Source: Caulobacterales bacterium
Lineage (GTDB): Bacteria > Pseudomonadota > Alphaproteobacteria > Caulobacterales > Caulobacteraceae
DNA: 33,631 bases
Reading direction: 5' to 3'
Assembly: GCA_947474395.1 (NCBI GenBank)
Contig: CANJID010000043.1
Span: forward strand, 1 to 33,631
The notes under the pieces are model-generated. The model was not told the origin of the DNA. It did no database searches and saw nothing but the letters and a program-made list of their open reading frames with translations. The translations under genes were made by a program, and so were the position numbers. Below, in pieces: positions 24,517-32,800 of the stretch (the stretch's first letter is position 1; each line of letters begins with the position of its first letter).

Positions 24517-25241
24517 TCCACGTCCCCACCGCGCCCTGGGCCCACACGCTCTTCGACCTTTTCGCCTGGGGGTGCGGCATGGCCCTCGGCTGGGGGCTGT
24601 TCCGCTGGCGGTTGCAGGGGGCGACCGAGCGGCTGGCCGTGAAGGTGGGGCCGGGCTACTTCGCCGCCCTGGCGATCGGGGCGGCGACGGCGGCCTGGCT
24701 GGCGGGGTCGCTCAACACCCTGCAGGGCCCGGCCCCCGCCCTCTCCCACAGCGTCGTCGGGGCGCTGGCGGGCGCCATCGCCGGGGTGGAGATCTACAAG
24801 GCGATCAGGGGCGTGAAGGGCTCCACAGGCGGGGTCTTCGTCGGCCCCTTCGCCCTCGGCGTCGTCGTCGGCCGCTGGGGCTGCCTGTTCGCGGGCCTCG
24901 CCGACCGCACCTACGGGACGCCCACCACCCTGCCCTGGGGCGTCGATCTCGGGGACGGCGTCCCGCGCCATCCGGTGCAGGTCTATGAGTCCCTCGCCAT
25001 GGCCCTGTTCCTGGCAGTCTACCTCGCCGCCCTGGCCAAGCGCGCGCCCTGGGCCATGCGCCGCGCCTTCTACGCCCTGTGCCTCTGGTACGGGGCCCAG
25101 CGCTTCGTGTGGGAGTTCCTCAAGCCCTATCCTGCGGTTATGGGACCGTTTAACCTCTTCCACCTGATCGGGGTGGGGCTCGCAGGTTATGGATGGTTCT
25201 GCTTCGCCCGTGACCGGTCCAGGCAGCGGGCCGGAGCCTGA
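24513..25241 (+). CDS. Lgt-family (prolipoprotein diacylglyceryl transferase-like) membrane enzyme
   Basis: The 242-residue polytopic protein has the layout of Lgt: a His-bearing loop (LSHSVVGALAGAIAG, His79), the signature loop VVVGRWGCLFAGLADRTYG, and HPVQVYES (His153). Lgt moves a diacylglyceryl group from phosphatidylglycerol to lipoprotein cysteines. Here the arginine of the signature is kept (Arg121) but the asparagine of GRxGNF is replaced by Cys124, and the chain is shorter than the usual 270-300, so it is probably a paralogue and not the housekeeping Lgt. It starts at TTG 24513 overlapping the GNAT stop, and overlaps the radical SAM gene by up to 53 bp. Confidence 0.82.
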   Translation: MIHVPTAPWAHTLFDLFAWGCGMALGWGLFRWRLQGATERLAVKVGPGYFAALAIGAATAAWLAGSLNTLQGPAPALSHSVVGALAGAIAGVEIYKAIRGVKGSTGGVFVGPFALGVVVGRWGCLFAGLADRTYGTPTTLPWGVDLGDGVPRHPVQVYESLAMALFLAVYLAALAKRAPWAMRRAFYALCLWYGAQRFVWEFLKPYPAVMGPFNLFHLIGVGLAGYGWFCFARDRSRQRAGA

Positions 25242-26640
25242 GGCCCGCAAGGTCGCGCCCTACCTCTTCCTCGGCCAGACCACGAGCCTGTGCGAGACCT
25301 GCCTGGAGCTGGTCCCGGCCAAGGTCATCGCCGAGAACGGCAAGGTCTTCTACCTCAAGCGCTGCCGCGACCACGGGGTGCAGAAGACCCTGATCGCCGA
25401 CGACGTGGCCTACTGGAAGAGCCAGCGCGACTGGCTGAAGCCCGGCGACCGGCCGCTCGACGTCCACACCCGCACCGAGCACGGCTGCCCCTACGACTGC
25501 GGCCTCTGTCCCGACCACGAGCAGCACTCGTGCCTGGCCATCATCGAGGTCAACGAGGCCTGCAACCTCTCCTGCCCGGTCTGTTTCGCCGACAGCTCCA
25601 CCGCCCGCACAGGCCACCGCCCCCTGGCCGAGATCGAGCGCATGCTGGACGTGATCGTCGCCGCCGAGGGCGAGCCGGACCTGGTGCAGCTGTCGGGGGG
25701 CGAGCCCACCATCCACCCGCAGTTCTTCGAGATCCTGGACGCGGCGCGCGCCCGGCCGATCCGCCACCTGATGATCAACACCAACGGCCTGCGCATCGCC
25801 CGCGAGCCGGGCTTCGCCGAGCGCCTGGCCGACTACATGCCGGGCTTCGAGGTCTATCTGCAGTTCGATTCCCTGCGCCGCGACGCCCTGATGGCCCTGC
25901 GCGGCGCCGATCTGACCCGCGTGCGCATCGAGGCCCTGGAGGCGCTGGAGCGGGGAGGCGTCTCCACCACCCTGGTCGTCACGTGCAAAAAGGGGCTGAA
26001 CGACGACGAGATCCCGGAGATCGTCCGCTTCGCCCTGCAGTGGCGCTGCGTGCGGGGCGTGACGTTCCAGCCGATCCAGGACGCGGGCCGCAACGACGGC
26101 TTCGAGCCCAAGGACCACCGCATCGTCCTGACCGAGATCCGCCGCAGGATCGCCGAGGCCGGGGTCTTCGCCCTGGAGGACCTGATCCCCCTGCCCTGCA
26201 ATCCGGACCAGATCTGCATCGGATACGGCCTGAGGAACGGGACGGAGGTCATGCCGGTCACCGCCATGATGCCGCGCGAGCTGTTCGTGGCCGCCGTCCC
26301 CAACACCGTCACCTTCGAGGCCTATCCCGAATTGCAGCAGCGCGTGTTCGAGCTCCTCTCGCTCTCGACCGCCCAGGGCGATACCTCGGACAAGCTCGCG
26401 GCCCTGCTCTGCTGCCTGCCCGAGGCCGCCGTGCCGCAGGACCTCGGCTACGAGCACACCTTCCGCGTGGTGGTCTCCCAGTTCCTGGACCGCTTCAACT
26501 TCGACCTCGGCACGGTGAAGCGCTCCTGCGTCCACTTCGTGGAGCCGGACGGCCGCATCATCCCCTTCGACACCTACAACACCTTCTACCGGCCCGGCGC
26601 GGCGGGGGCGGCGGCGCTGGCGAGGGGGCGGGTGAGATGA
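25189..26640 (+). CDS. Radical SAM protein, COG1964/tetraether-lipid-synthase-like
   Basis: The 483-residue enzyme has the radical SAM cluster Cys125, Cys129, Cys132 (EACNLSCPVC) and SAM-binding LSGGEPTIHP. Extra cysteines lie before it (CETC at 35-38, Cys59, Cys100, Cys104, Cys107, Cys115) and after it (LPCNPDQIC, LLCCLPEA, RSCVHFVEPDGRIIPFDTYN), as in the COG1964 group that includes archaeal tetraether synthase Tes, which carries several auxiliary iron-sulfur clusters. Tes joins lipid tails by radical carbon-carbon coupling. Whether this bacterial member does that is not known; partner genes point to a lipid substrate. GTG 25210 is an alternative start. It overlaps both neighbours. Confidence 0.85.
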   Translation: MDGSASPVTGPGSGPEPEARKVAPYLFLGQTTSLCETCLELVPAKVIAENGKVFYLKRCRDHGVQKTLIADDVAYWKSQRDWLKPGDRPLDVHTRTEHGCPYDCGLCPDHEQHSCLAIIEVNEACNLSCPVCFADSSTARTGHRPLAEIERMLDVIVAAEGEPDLVQLSGGEPTIHPQFFEILDAARARPIRHLMINTNGLRIAREPGFAERLADYMPGFEVYLQFDSLRRDALMALRGADLTRVRIEALEALERGGVSTTLVVTCKKGLNDDEIPEIVRFALQWRCVRGVTFQPIQDAGRNDGFEPKDHRIVLTEIRRRIAEAGVFALEDLIPLPCNPDQICIGYGLRNGTEVMPVTAMMPRELFVAAVPNTVTFEAYPELQQRVFELLSLSTAQGDTSDKLAALLCCLPEAAVPQDLGYEHTFRVVVSQFLDRFNFDLGTVKRSCVHFVEPDGRIIPFDTYNTFYRPGAAGAAALARGRVR

Positions 26641-26906
26641 GTGAACCTGATCGGTCCACGGCGGTCGGCGCGGCCGTCCTGCGCTTCTTCGGCGCGGCCC
26701 TGATGGCGATCGGCGGCCTGATCGCCATCCTGTCTGGCCTTTGCACGGCGTGGGTCGGTTTGCAGTTTCTCACCGGCGACATGGCCGGAGGGAATTTCGG
26801 CCAGACGCTTGGTCTGGTGGCCGTCTTCGGCGGCATTCCCATAGCGGTCGGTGTCGGGCTCTATTTCCTCGGACGGTGGATCGGCCGAAAGGCAGAGCGC
26901 CCATGA
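26637..26906 (+). CDS. Small two-helix membrane protein, tandem copy 1
   Basis: The 89-residue product has a short polar head, helix RFFGAALMAIGGLIAILSGL followed by CTAW, a glycine-rich loop, a second helix (LGLVAVFGGIPIAVGVGLYF) and a basic tail. It starts in an ATGA overlap with the radical SAM stop and stops in an ATGA overlap with copy 2. The likeness to copy 2 (RFFG, LMAIGGL, SGLCT, two helices at the same spacing, equal length) shows tandem duplication. Function unknown; the tight coupling suggests a membrane subunit or anchor for the enzymes upstream. Confidence 0.8.
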   Translation: MSEPDRSTAVGAAVLRFFGAALMAIGGLIAILSGLCTAWVGLQFLTGDMAGGNFGQTLGLVAVFGGIPIAVGVGLYFLGRWIGRKAERP

Positions 26907-27172
26907 CCTCGTCAGAACCCCCCAAGCGCACGGGACGGGTTCTCGCCCGGTTCTTCGGCGGGCTCCTGATGGCGATCGGAGGATTGCTCGCCGTATCGAG
27001 CGGCCTCTGCACCCTGGCGTTTATCGGCGCATCCGCCTGGCCCAATTCCGGCATGGGGATGGCCATGGCCCCCATCGCCCTGCTGTTCGGGGCCGTTCCG
27101 ATGGCGACCGGCGCCGGGATATTCTTCGCCGGTCGGGCCGTCTACCGAGGCTGGCCCCACGTGAGGCCGTGA
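26903..27172 (+). CDS. Small two-helix membrane protein, tandem copy 2
   Basis: Also 89 residues, with helix RFFGGLLMAIGGLLAVSSGL followed by CTL, a Gly/Met-rich loop and a second helix (IALLFGAVPMATGAGIFF). It shares the pattern RFFGxxLMAIGGLxAxxSGLCT with copy 1 and overlaps it by 4 bp. It is the last gene of the operon; the convergent Nudix gene ends 5 bp away. Not recognised as a characterised family. Confidence 0.8.
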   Translation: MTSSEPPKRTGRVLARFFGGLLMAIGGLLAVSSGLCTLAFIGASAWPNSGMGMAMAPIALLFGAVPMATGAGIFFAGRAVYRGWPHVRP

Positions 27173-27176
27173 CGCC

Positions 27177-27650
27177 TCACCAGTGCGGATGAGCCGCCTC
27201 ATCCGCCGCCAACGCCTCGGCAATGCGGCGGCGGGTGGGCTCGGTGATCCCCTCAGGAAGCGCGGCGGGGTCGAACCAGCCGATCTCGTGGATTTCGCCG
27301 CGGGAGGTCGCCTTGCAAGGTCGCCAGGACTCGATGCGGTAGACGAGGACGTGATCGCCCCGGAAGCGGGCGTGGTTGGAATGCAGGGAGAGCAGGCGCG
27401 CCCGGCCGACCAGCTCCACCCCCGCCTCCTCCACAAGCTCGCGGGCCAGGGCCTCCTCGGCCGTCTCGCCGCGCTCCACCCCTCCGCCGGGCATGTGCCA
27501 GCCGTGGGTGTAGGTGTGCTGGATCAGGAGCACGCGACCGTCGGCGTCCGTCACAAGGCCGCGCACGCCGAGGGTCAGCCCACGGCTCATCCGCCAGAAC
27601 TGGCGGAACAGGGGTGTCAGGACGGGATGGAGCCGGCGGCGCCAGGGCAT
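27177..27650 (-). CDS. Nudix hydrolase
   Basis: The 157-residue protein has a complete Nudix box GX5EX7REUXEEXGU starting at Gly56 (GGVERGETAEEALARELVEE, then AGVEL), so it should hydrolyse a nucleoside-diphosphate-linked compound using Mg2+. The N-terminus is basic (MPWRRRLHPVLTPLFRQFWR) and might associate with the membrane. The substrate cannot be predicted. It faces the small ORF and SDR gene divergently across about 85 bp containing a GC-rich imperfect hairpin (27672-27694). Confidence 0.88.
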   Translation of the reverse strand: MPWRRRLHPVLTPLFRQFWRMSRGLTLGVRGLVTDADGRVLLIQHTYTHGWHMPGGGVERGETAEEALARELVEEAGVELVGRARLLSLHSNHARFRGDHVLVYRIESWRPCKATSRGEIHEIGWFDPAALPEGITEPTRRRIAEALAADEAAHPHW

Positions 27651-27736
27651 GCCGACCTATAAGCGCGAGCCCCGGCCTTGCCGCAAGGGGCCGGCGCGGC
27701 TATGCCGAGGGCCTTCGCTTACGGAGCCTGACGCCC

Positions 27737-27817
27737 ATGGCCGCGATCCTGCCGATCCTGATCTTCATCGTCGCCACCGCCGCGGTGAACTTCTACGAGT
27801 TCGGCCGTTTCGACTGA
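27737..27817 (+). CDS. 26-residue membrane peptide upstream of the SDR gene
   Basis: ATG 27737 opens a 26-codon frame: MAAILPILIFIVATAAVNFY then EFGRFD, one hydrophobic helix with a charged C-terminal tail. A GGAG lies 10 bases upstream and the stop is 7 bp before the SDR GTG start, so it could be translated in the same message. The composition (uninterrupted helix, polar end) is not that of a random GC-rich frame. It may be a genuine tiny membrane protein or a leader peptide. Confidence 0.5.
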   Translation: MAAILPILIFIVATAAVNFYEFGRFD

Positions 27818-27824
27818 GCTGACC

Positions 27825-28574
27825 GTGAGAGGCGCGGCTCTCGTCACCGGCGCCGGCCGCCGGATCGGCCGCGCCCTGGCGCTGGCCACCGCCGAAGCCG
27901 GCTATGACGTCGCCGTCCACTACCGCAGCGACGGCCGCGACGCCGAGGCCACCGTCCGCGACATCCAGGCCATGGGTCGCCGCGCCGAGGCCTTCTCCGC
28001 CGACCTTTCCCGCGAGGACGAGGCCGCCGCCCTGGTCGGCCGGGTCGCCGCCGCCCTCGGCCCCCTGACCCTCCTGGTCAACAACGCCTCCCACTTCGCC
28101 GACGACCGCGCGGGAAGCCTCTCCCGCGCGAGCTGGGACGCCCACATCGAGACCAACCTGCGCGCCCCCATCGTCCTGGCCGAGGCCTTCGCCGCCCAGG
28201 CGCCCGTTTCCGGGGACCTGCTGATCCTCAACATCCTCGACCAGAGGGTGTGGAAGCCGAACCCGCACTTCTTCAGCTACACCCTGAGCAAGAGCGCGCT
28301 CTGGACCGCCACGCGGATGCTGGCCCAGGCGCTGGCGCCCCGCATCCGGGTCAACGCCATCGGGCCGGGGCCGACGCTCGCCTCGCCCTACCAAGCCGAG
28401 GGCGAGTTCGACGCCGAGGCGGCCGCCACCCTCCTCGGCCACGGGGCGCAGCCCGCCGACATCGCCGCCGCCGCCCGTTATCTGATTGACGCGTCGGCGG
28501 TGACCGGCCAGATGATCGCCGTCGACGGCGGTCAGCACCTGGCCTGGAAGACCCCCGACATCATCGAGGATTGA
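27825..28574 (+). CDS. SDR oxidoreductase, pteridine-reductase/FolM-like
   Basis: The 249-residue short-chain dehydrogenase has TGAGRRIG at residues 8-15, the TGxxxRxG variant found in pteridine reductases and FolM and not the usual TGxxxGxG, with NNAS (NADPH site), a YxxxK pair (SYTLSKSAL) and AIGPGPTL. It would reduce dihydromonapterin or dihydrofolate using NADPH. The link to folate is strengthened by the overlap with folB (TTGA at 28571-28574). It starts at GTG 27825. Substrate choice is inferred from motif and neighbour. Confidence 0.87.
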   Translation: MRGAALVTGAGRRIGRALALATAEAGYDVAVHYRSDGRDAEATVRDIQAMGRRAEAFSADLSREDEAAALVGRVAAALGPLTLLVNNASHFADDRAGSLSRASWDAHIETNLRAPIVLAEAFAAQAPVSGDLLILNILDQRVWKPNPHFFSYTLSKSALWTATRMLAQALAPRIRVNAIGPGPTLASPYQAEGEFDAEAAATLLGHGAQPADIAAAARYLIDASAVTGQMIAVDGGQHLAWKTPDIIED

Positions 28575-28987
28575 GCGTCCCCTTGGCCGTTTCCCCCGCC
28601 GACATCCGACCCGTTCCCGCGCGCCAACCCAAACTGTCGGGCCTGACCGTCTTCGTGCGCGCCATCCGCCTCGACGCGGAGATCGGCGTTTACGCCCAGG
28701 AGAAGGGCCGCACCCAGCCCCTGGTGGTGGACGTGGAGCTGACCCTCGACCCGACGCCCGTCGGCGGCATCACCGACACCGTCAACTACGAGACCGTGGT
28801 GACCAAGGCCAAGGCCCTCGTCTCCGCCGGGCACATCGACCTCGTGGAGCATTTCGCCCAGGACCTGGCCGCGGCCCTGCTGGAGAACGGCCGGGTGATG
28901 AGCGCGCGTGTGCGGGTGGAAAAGCCCGAGGCCCTGTCCGCCTTCGCCGCCGCCGCCGGGGTGGAGATCACCGCCTTTCGGCCCTGA
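28571..28987 (+). CDS. folB: Dihydroneopterin aldolase FolB
   Basis: The product (138 residues from TTG 28571; a second in-frame TTG at 28583 is possible) has the FolB pattern: VFVRAIRLDAEIGVYAQEKG, LVVDVEL, DTVNYETVV, HIDLVEHFAQDLAAALLE and ARVRVEKPEAL. It converts 7,8-dihydroneopterin to 6-hydroxymethyl-dihydropterin and glycolaldehyde in folate synthesis. The Glu after DAEIGVYAQEKG and the Lys of VEKPEAL are the usual active-site residues. It overlaps the SDR stop by 4 bp, giving a two-gene pterin operon. Confidence 0.92.
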   Translation: MSVPLAVSPADIRPVPARQPKLSGLTVFVRAIRLDAEIGVYAQEKGRTQPLVVDVELTLDPTPVGGITDTVNYETVVTKAKALVSAGHIDLVEHFAQDLAAALLENGRVMSARVRVEKPEALSAFAAAAGVEITAFRP

Positions 28988-29103
28988 GGCTTTGGCGCCC
29001 CTGATCCCTCGCCGCTTGGCGCCGGGCGGACTCGTTCCCATCTCATTGGCTTGGCCGGGCGGGTCATGCGACCCTCGCCCGCTAGCCGCCAGGGATGCCC
29101 GGA

Positions 29104-29523
29104 ATGACCGATCCGCTCGCCCTCGACCGCGACCCGCCCCCCACCGCGGCGACGCACGACGACAAGATCCTGCCCACCGCCATCTACGTCCTCTACCTGG
29201 TGGGGATGTTCAACGGCCTGACCATCCTGGTCGGCCTGGTCATGGCCTATGTCCTGAAGGAGGGCTCGAGCGAGAAGGCCCTCAGCCACTACGTCTTCCA
29301 GATTCGCACAGTCTGGGTGGGGATCGCCTGGGCCATCATCGCCAGCCTGCTGTTCCTGGTGGGCTTCCCCCTGACCCTGATCGGCGTCGGCTTCCTGCTC
29401 TGGGGCCTGGGCTGGGTCATCGTCGCCCTGCTGGGCGTCTGGTTCGTGGTCCGCTGCGCCGTGGGCCTGGCCTACATCCTGAAAGACGAGGCCTATCCGC
29501 GGCCCCGCAGTTGGCTGATCTAG
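29104..29523 (+). CDS. DUF4870-type membrane protein
   Basis: The protein (139 residues from ATG 29104; an upstream ATG at 29095 adds three) has a polar N-terminus, then three or four hydrophobic segments: ILPTAIYVLYLVGMFNGLTI, VWVGIAWAIIASLLFLVGFP and GWVIVALLGVWFVVRCAVGL. The pattern with SHYVFQIRTVW matches the DUF4870 group of small inner-membrane proteins. Function unknown. AGGGA eight bases before 29104 favours that start. It probably shares a transcript with the following GNAT gene, 10 bp on. Confidence 0.8.
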   Translation: MTDPLALDRDPPPTAATHDDKILPTAIYVLYLVGMFNGLTILVGLVMAYVLKEGSSEKALSHYVFQIRTVWVGIAWAIIASLLFLVGFPLTLIGVGFLLWGLGWVIVALLGVWFVVRCAVGLAYILKDEAYPRPRSWLI

Positions 29524-29533
29524 GAGTTCTGTG

Positions 29534-29806
29534 ATGTCCGATGTCGTGGACAACGCCGCCCGCGGGCGCTTCGAGCTGGTGGAGGAAGGCCTGACCGCCT
29601 TCGCCGACTATCGCCGCGAGGCGGGCCGGCTGGTCATCCCCTATGTGGAATCGCCCCCGCCGCTACGCGGCAAGGGCACGGCCGGTCGGCTGATGGAGGG
29701 CGTGCTCGCGGCCGCCCGCGCGGAGGGGCTGAAGGTCACGCCGATCTGCGGCTACGCGGTGGCCTACATCCGCCGGCACAAAGAGCACCACGACTTGTTG
29801 GCTTAG
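29534..29806 (+). CDS. Small GNAT-like acetyltransferase (YjdJ type)
   Basis: The 90-residue protein matches the short GNAT family with the core FADYRREAGRLVIPYVESPP, LRGKGTAGRLMEGVLAAARA and CGYAVAYIRRHKEHHDLL. The acetyl-CoA loop RGKGTAG is present, but the chain is far shorter than classical GNATs, as is normal for this family. ATG 29534 is chosen because GGAG lies 7-8 bases upstream; GTG 29531 is possible. Its end overlaps the end of the convergent autotransporter gene by 4 bp. Substrate unknown. Confidence 0.88.
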   Translation: MSDVVDNAARGRFELVEEGLTAFADYRREAGRLVIPYVESPPPLRGKGTAGRLMEGVLAAARAEGLKVTPICGYAVAYIRRHKEHHDLLA

Positions 29807-32800
29807 AATTTCATCCGAACGGTGGCGCGGACGTTGCCGCTGGCCACCTTCTTGCGCATCTGCGCGCCCGCCTCGAGCACCAGCCGCAGGTAGTCCGCGT
29901 CGGCCACCAGGGCGATGTTGGCGATCGGGCCGGACCCCGTCGCCGCATTGGGCTCAAGGGTGAAGGAGGAGCCACCGGCGAAGCGCACCACCGTGTCGCC
30001 GGCCTGGCCGGACGCCACCGTGCGGTAGCCGAACTCGATCTGCGGGCGCCACTTGACCTGGGAGCCGAAGGTCATGCCGGCGACGATGCTGGCGGTGGCG
30101 CTCAGGGCGCTGCCGTTGCGGTCATCGAAGGCGAGGTCGAAGGCCGCGTTGCCCGAGTTCTCGGTGTGGGCGTTCTCGTGCAGGCGGAAATAATCCGCGT
30201 GCGCCTGCGGCCGCAGGTAGAACCGGCCCTGCCGCATCTCATAGGCGACGCCGAAGCGGCCCTGCAGGCTGTAGCCGCCCCAGGAAGCCTTGTTGGCCCG
30301 GATCACGGTGTTCACGCCGGTCGTGGCGTCCGGGAGCATCAGCTGCCGCGTGCTCTTGAAGCTGGCGTAGCCGCCCGACCCGCTGGCGTCGAGGGTCAGG
30401 CCCTTCCACTGGCTGCGCCAGTAGAGGCCGGCCTGGAGCTGCGTCACCGCCAGGAGGTTGTTCCCCGGCAGGGTGTTGTCGTAGGTCCGCCCGGTGACAA
30501 AGGCCGCGGTCAGGCCCACCGAGCCGATGTTGGAATCCGCTTCCAGCCCGCCGACCAGGCCGAAGCCGGAGGAGCGGTAGGCCGAGGTGGCGCCCTTGGA
30601 ATCCTGCATGCCGTAGGCGATCTCGCTCGCCCACATGCCGCCGGCCTCCGCCGTGTCGGGCTCGCCCGCCGACTTGGCGATCGCCTCGGCCGCCATCTGG
30701 GCTGAGAAGAAGGCGGCGCCCGAATGCTCGGGCAGCAGCTGGTCGTAGATCGAGGCGAGGCCCGCGTAGTTCTGCTGGCTCAGCACCGCGGACTGCAGGG
30801 TCGTGTCGTTCGGCAGGGCCGCGTAGATGGCGTTGGCGGCGGCGGCCTCGGAGCGGTTCAGCCCCATCTCGGTCGCGGTCTTGCGGCGCAGGCCCAGGGT
30901 CACCGTGCCGGCGGCCGGCGTGACCGCCAGGGTCGCCTGGTAGAGGTAGGGGATGGCGGTGATGAGGTTGGCGCCGCCGGTCGAGGTCAGGTTCGGCGAG
31001 GAGATGATGGTGTAGCTCTGGGGTCCCTGCAGCAGGGACTTCAGCGCCACGCCGAACTGGGCCCCATTGCCGATGCTGACGGGGCCTGTTGCCGAGTAGC
31101 GGGTCGCCACGTTGTTGGCCGGGTCGGCGGTGATGATCAGGGTCGAGGCGGCCCCGAGGGTCAGGGTGCTCAGCCCCAGGGTCGCCGTCGAGGTGTTCTG
31201 CAGCACGCCGTTGTTGACGTTGATGCTCAGCGGGCCGGCGCCGTGCGCCAGGGTCCCGATGAAGGTCGCGGCGTTGTCGATCAGGAAGCTGGAGGCGGCG
31301 GTCCCGGAGCCGAAGTTCAGGTTCCCGGCGATGGTCCCCGCCAGGAGCTGCACCGAGTTGGGCCCGGAGCCCAGCAGGATGTCGCCGGAGATGGTCGGGG
31401 TGACGGCGGTGATGGTCGCGACGGCGGTGTCGACCGCGCCGGAGACCGAGCCGTAGGTCAGGTTCGGGCTCGGGTTGGTCTGCTGCACGAAGCTGACGCC
31501 CGTGGTGTTGGCGCGCAGGTCGAGGGCGATGGTCGAGCCGCCCGGGGTCGCGGCGGTCACCGGCGTGAGGCCGGTGACGATGTTGCCTTGGTTGACGACG
31601 GTGGTCAGGGTCCCGGAGCGGTCGACCACGGCGACCGCGTTGGCGGTGTCGCCGACGGCGGCCGCGGTGATGCCCCCGGTCAGGGTCAGGTTGTTGACCG
31701 TCGAGCCCGCGTCGATGGCCAGGCCGTAGGCGGTCACGGCGCTGGTCGAGGCCAGCACCTGACCGGACAGGCTGCCGTCGATGCGCACCTGCGGGACCAC
31801 GCTGTTGCCGGTGATGTACATCGCCGTGGCGTTGGCGCTGTAGGCCGAGGCGGCGACCGAGCCGAAGATGCTCGCCCCGCCGGCCAGGATCGCCTTGCCG
31901 CCCGGCAGGCCGATCTGGATGCCGGTGCTGCTGAAGGTGTCGTACTGGCCGTTGGCGTTGATGCTGCCGCGCATCATCAGGCCGTAGGCGTTGCTGCCCG
32001 TGCCGAAGGCGCCGATGTTTATGGTCTGGCCCGCCGCGCCGATCAGCAGGGCGGGGGCGCTGCCGATGCTGGTGAGCTGGCCGGTGGTCTCGGATCCGTC
32101 CGCGGCGCCGTCGCCGTCGACGTCCGCGATGCTGCCGCTGACCGTGCCGAGCGGCGGGGCGGAGACATAGATCCCCCCGCCCACATTGGCGGCGATCACG
32201 GCGGCCGCGCCGCCCTGCTGCACGTCCTGCGGGGTGGCCTGGATCAGCGCCAGGGCCGTGGCGACCTGGGGCCGGACGTTGGTGCTGTAGCCGGTGGTGG
32301 CCACGGAGGAGAGGATGCTGACCCGCCCGGTGACGGGGGCGGTCACCGACAGGCCGACGGAATTGGAGCCGACCACCGAGACCGCGCCGGTGAGCTGGAC
32401 GTTGCCGGCGACCGGGCCGGCGATGTTCACCGCCGCGCCGTTGTCGCCCTGCAGGGTCACGCCGGCGATGCTGATCGACCCGGTCAGGGGGGCCTCGATC
32501 GACAGGCCGTAGGAGTTGTTGCCCTTGACCGAGATCGAGCCGCCGCTGGTGATATTGCCGGTAAAGGTCCCGGGGCCGGTGAGGCGGATGGCGAATCGCC
32601 CGGCGCCGGCGGCGAAGGGCGCCTCGACGATGCCGTCGGCGTTGATCGTGTCGGTCGGGGCGTAGGTCTCGTTGAAGGTGATGGTGCTGCTGGTGGCGCC
32701 CAGATAGCTGCCGGTGTTGCCGCCGAGGATCAGCACGCCCACCGAGCCGTTCACGTCCGTGGTCGTGATCGCGCCGTTCTGGGTGACGGTGTTGTTGCTG

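Noticed and set aside
25290-26906. 538-codon frame overlapping the radical SAM gene
   Set aside because: Its long Arg/Pro-rich front is the +1 shadow of the radical SAM gene; only the last 89 codons (from 26637) are a real gene.
27672-27694. GC-rich hairpin between the Nudix gene and the small ORF, as a riboswitch or terminator
   Set aside because: The stem is short and bulged and lies in a divergent promoter region; the match to any known element is lacking.
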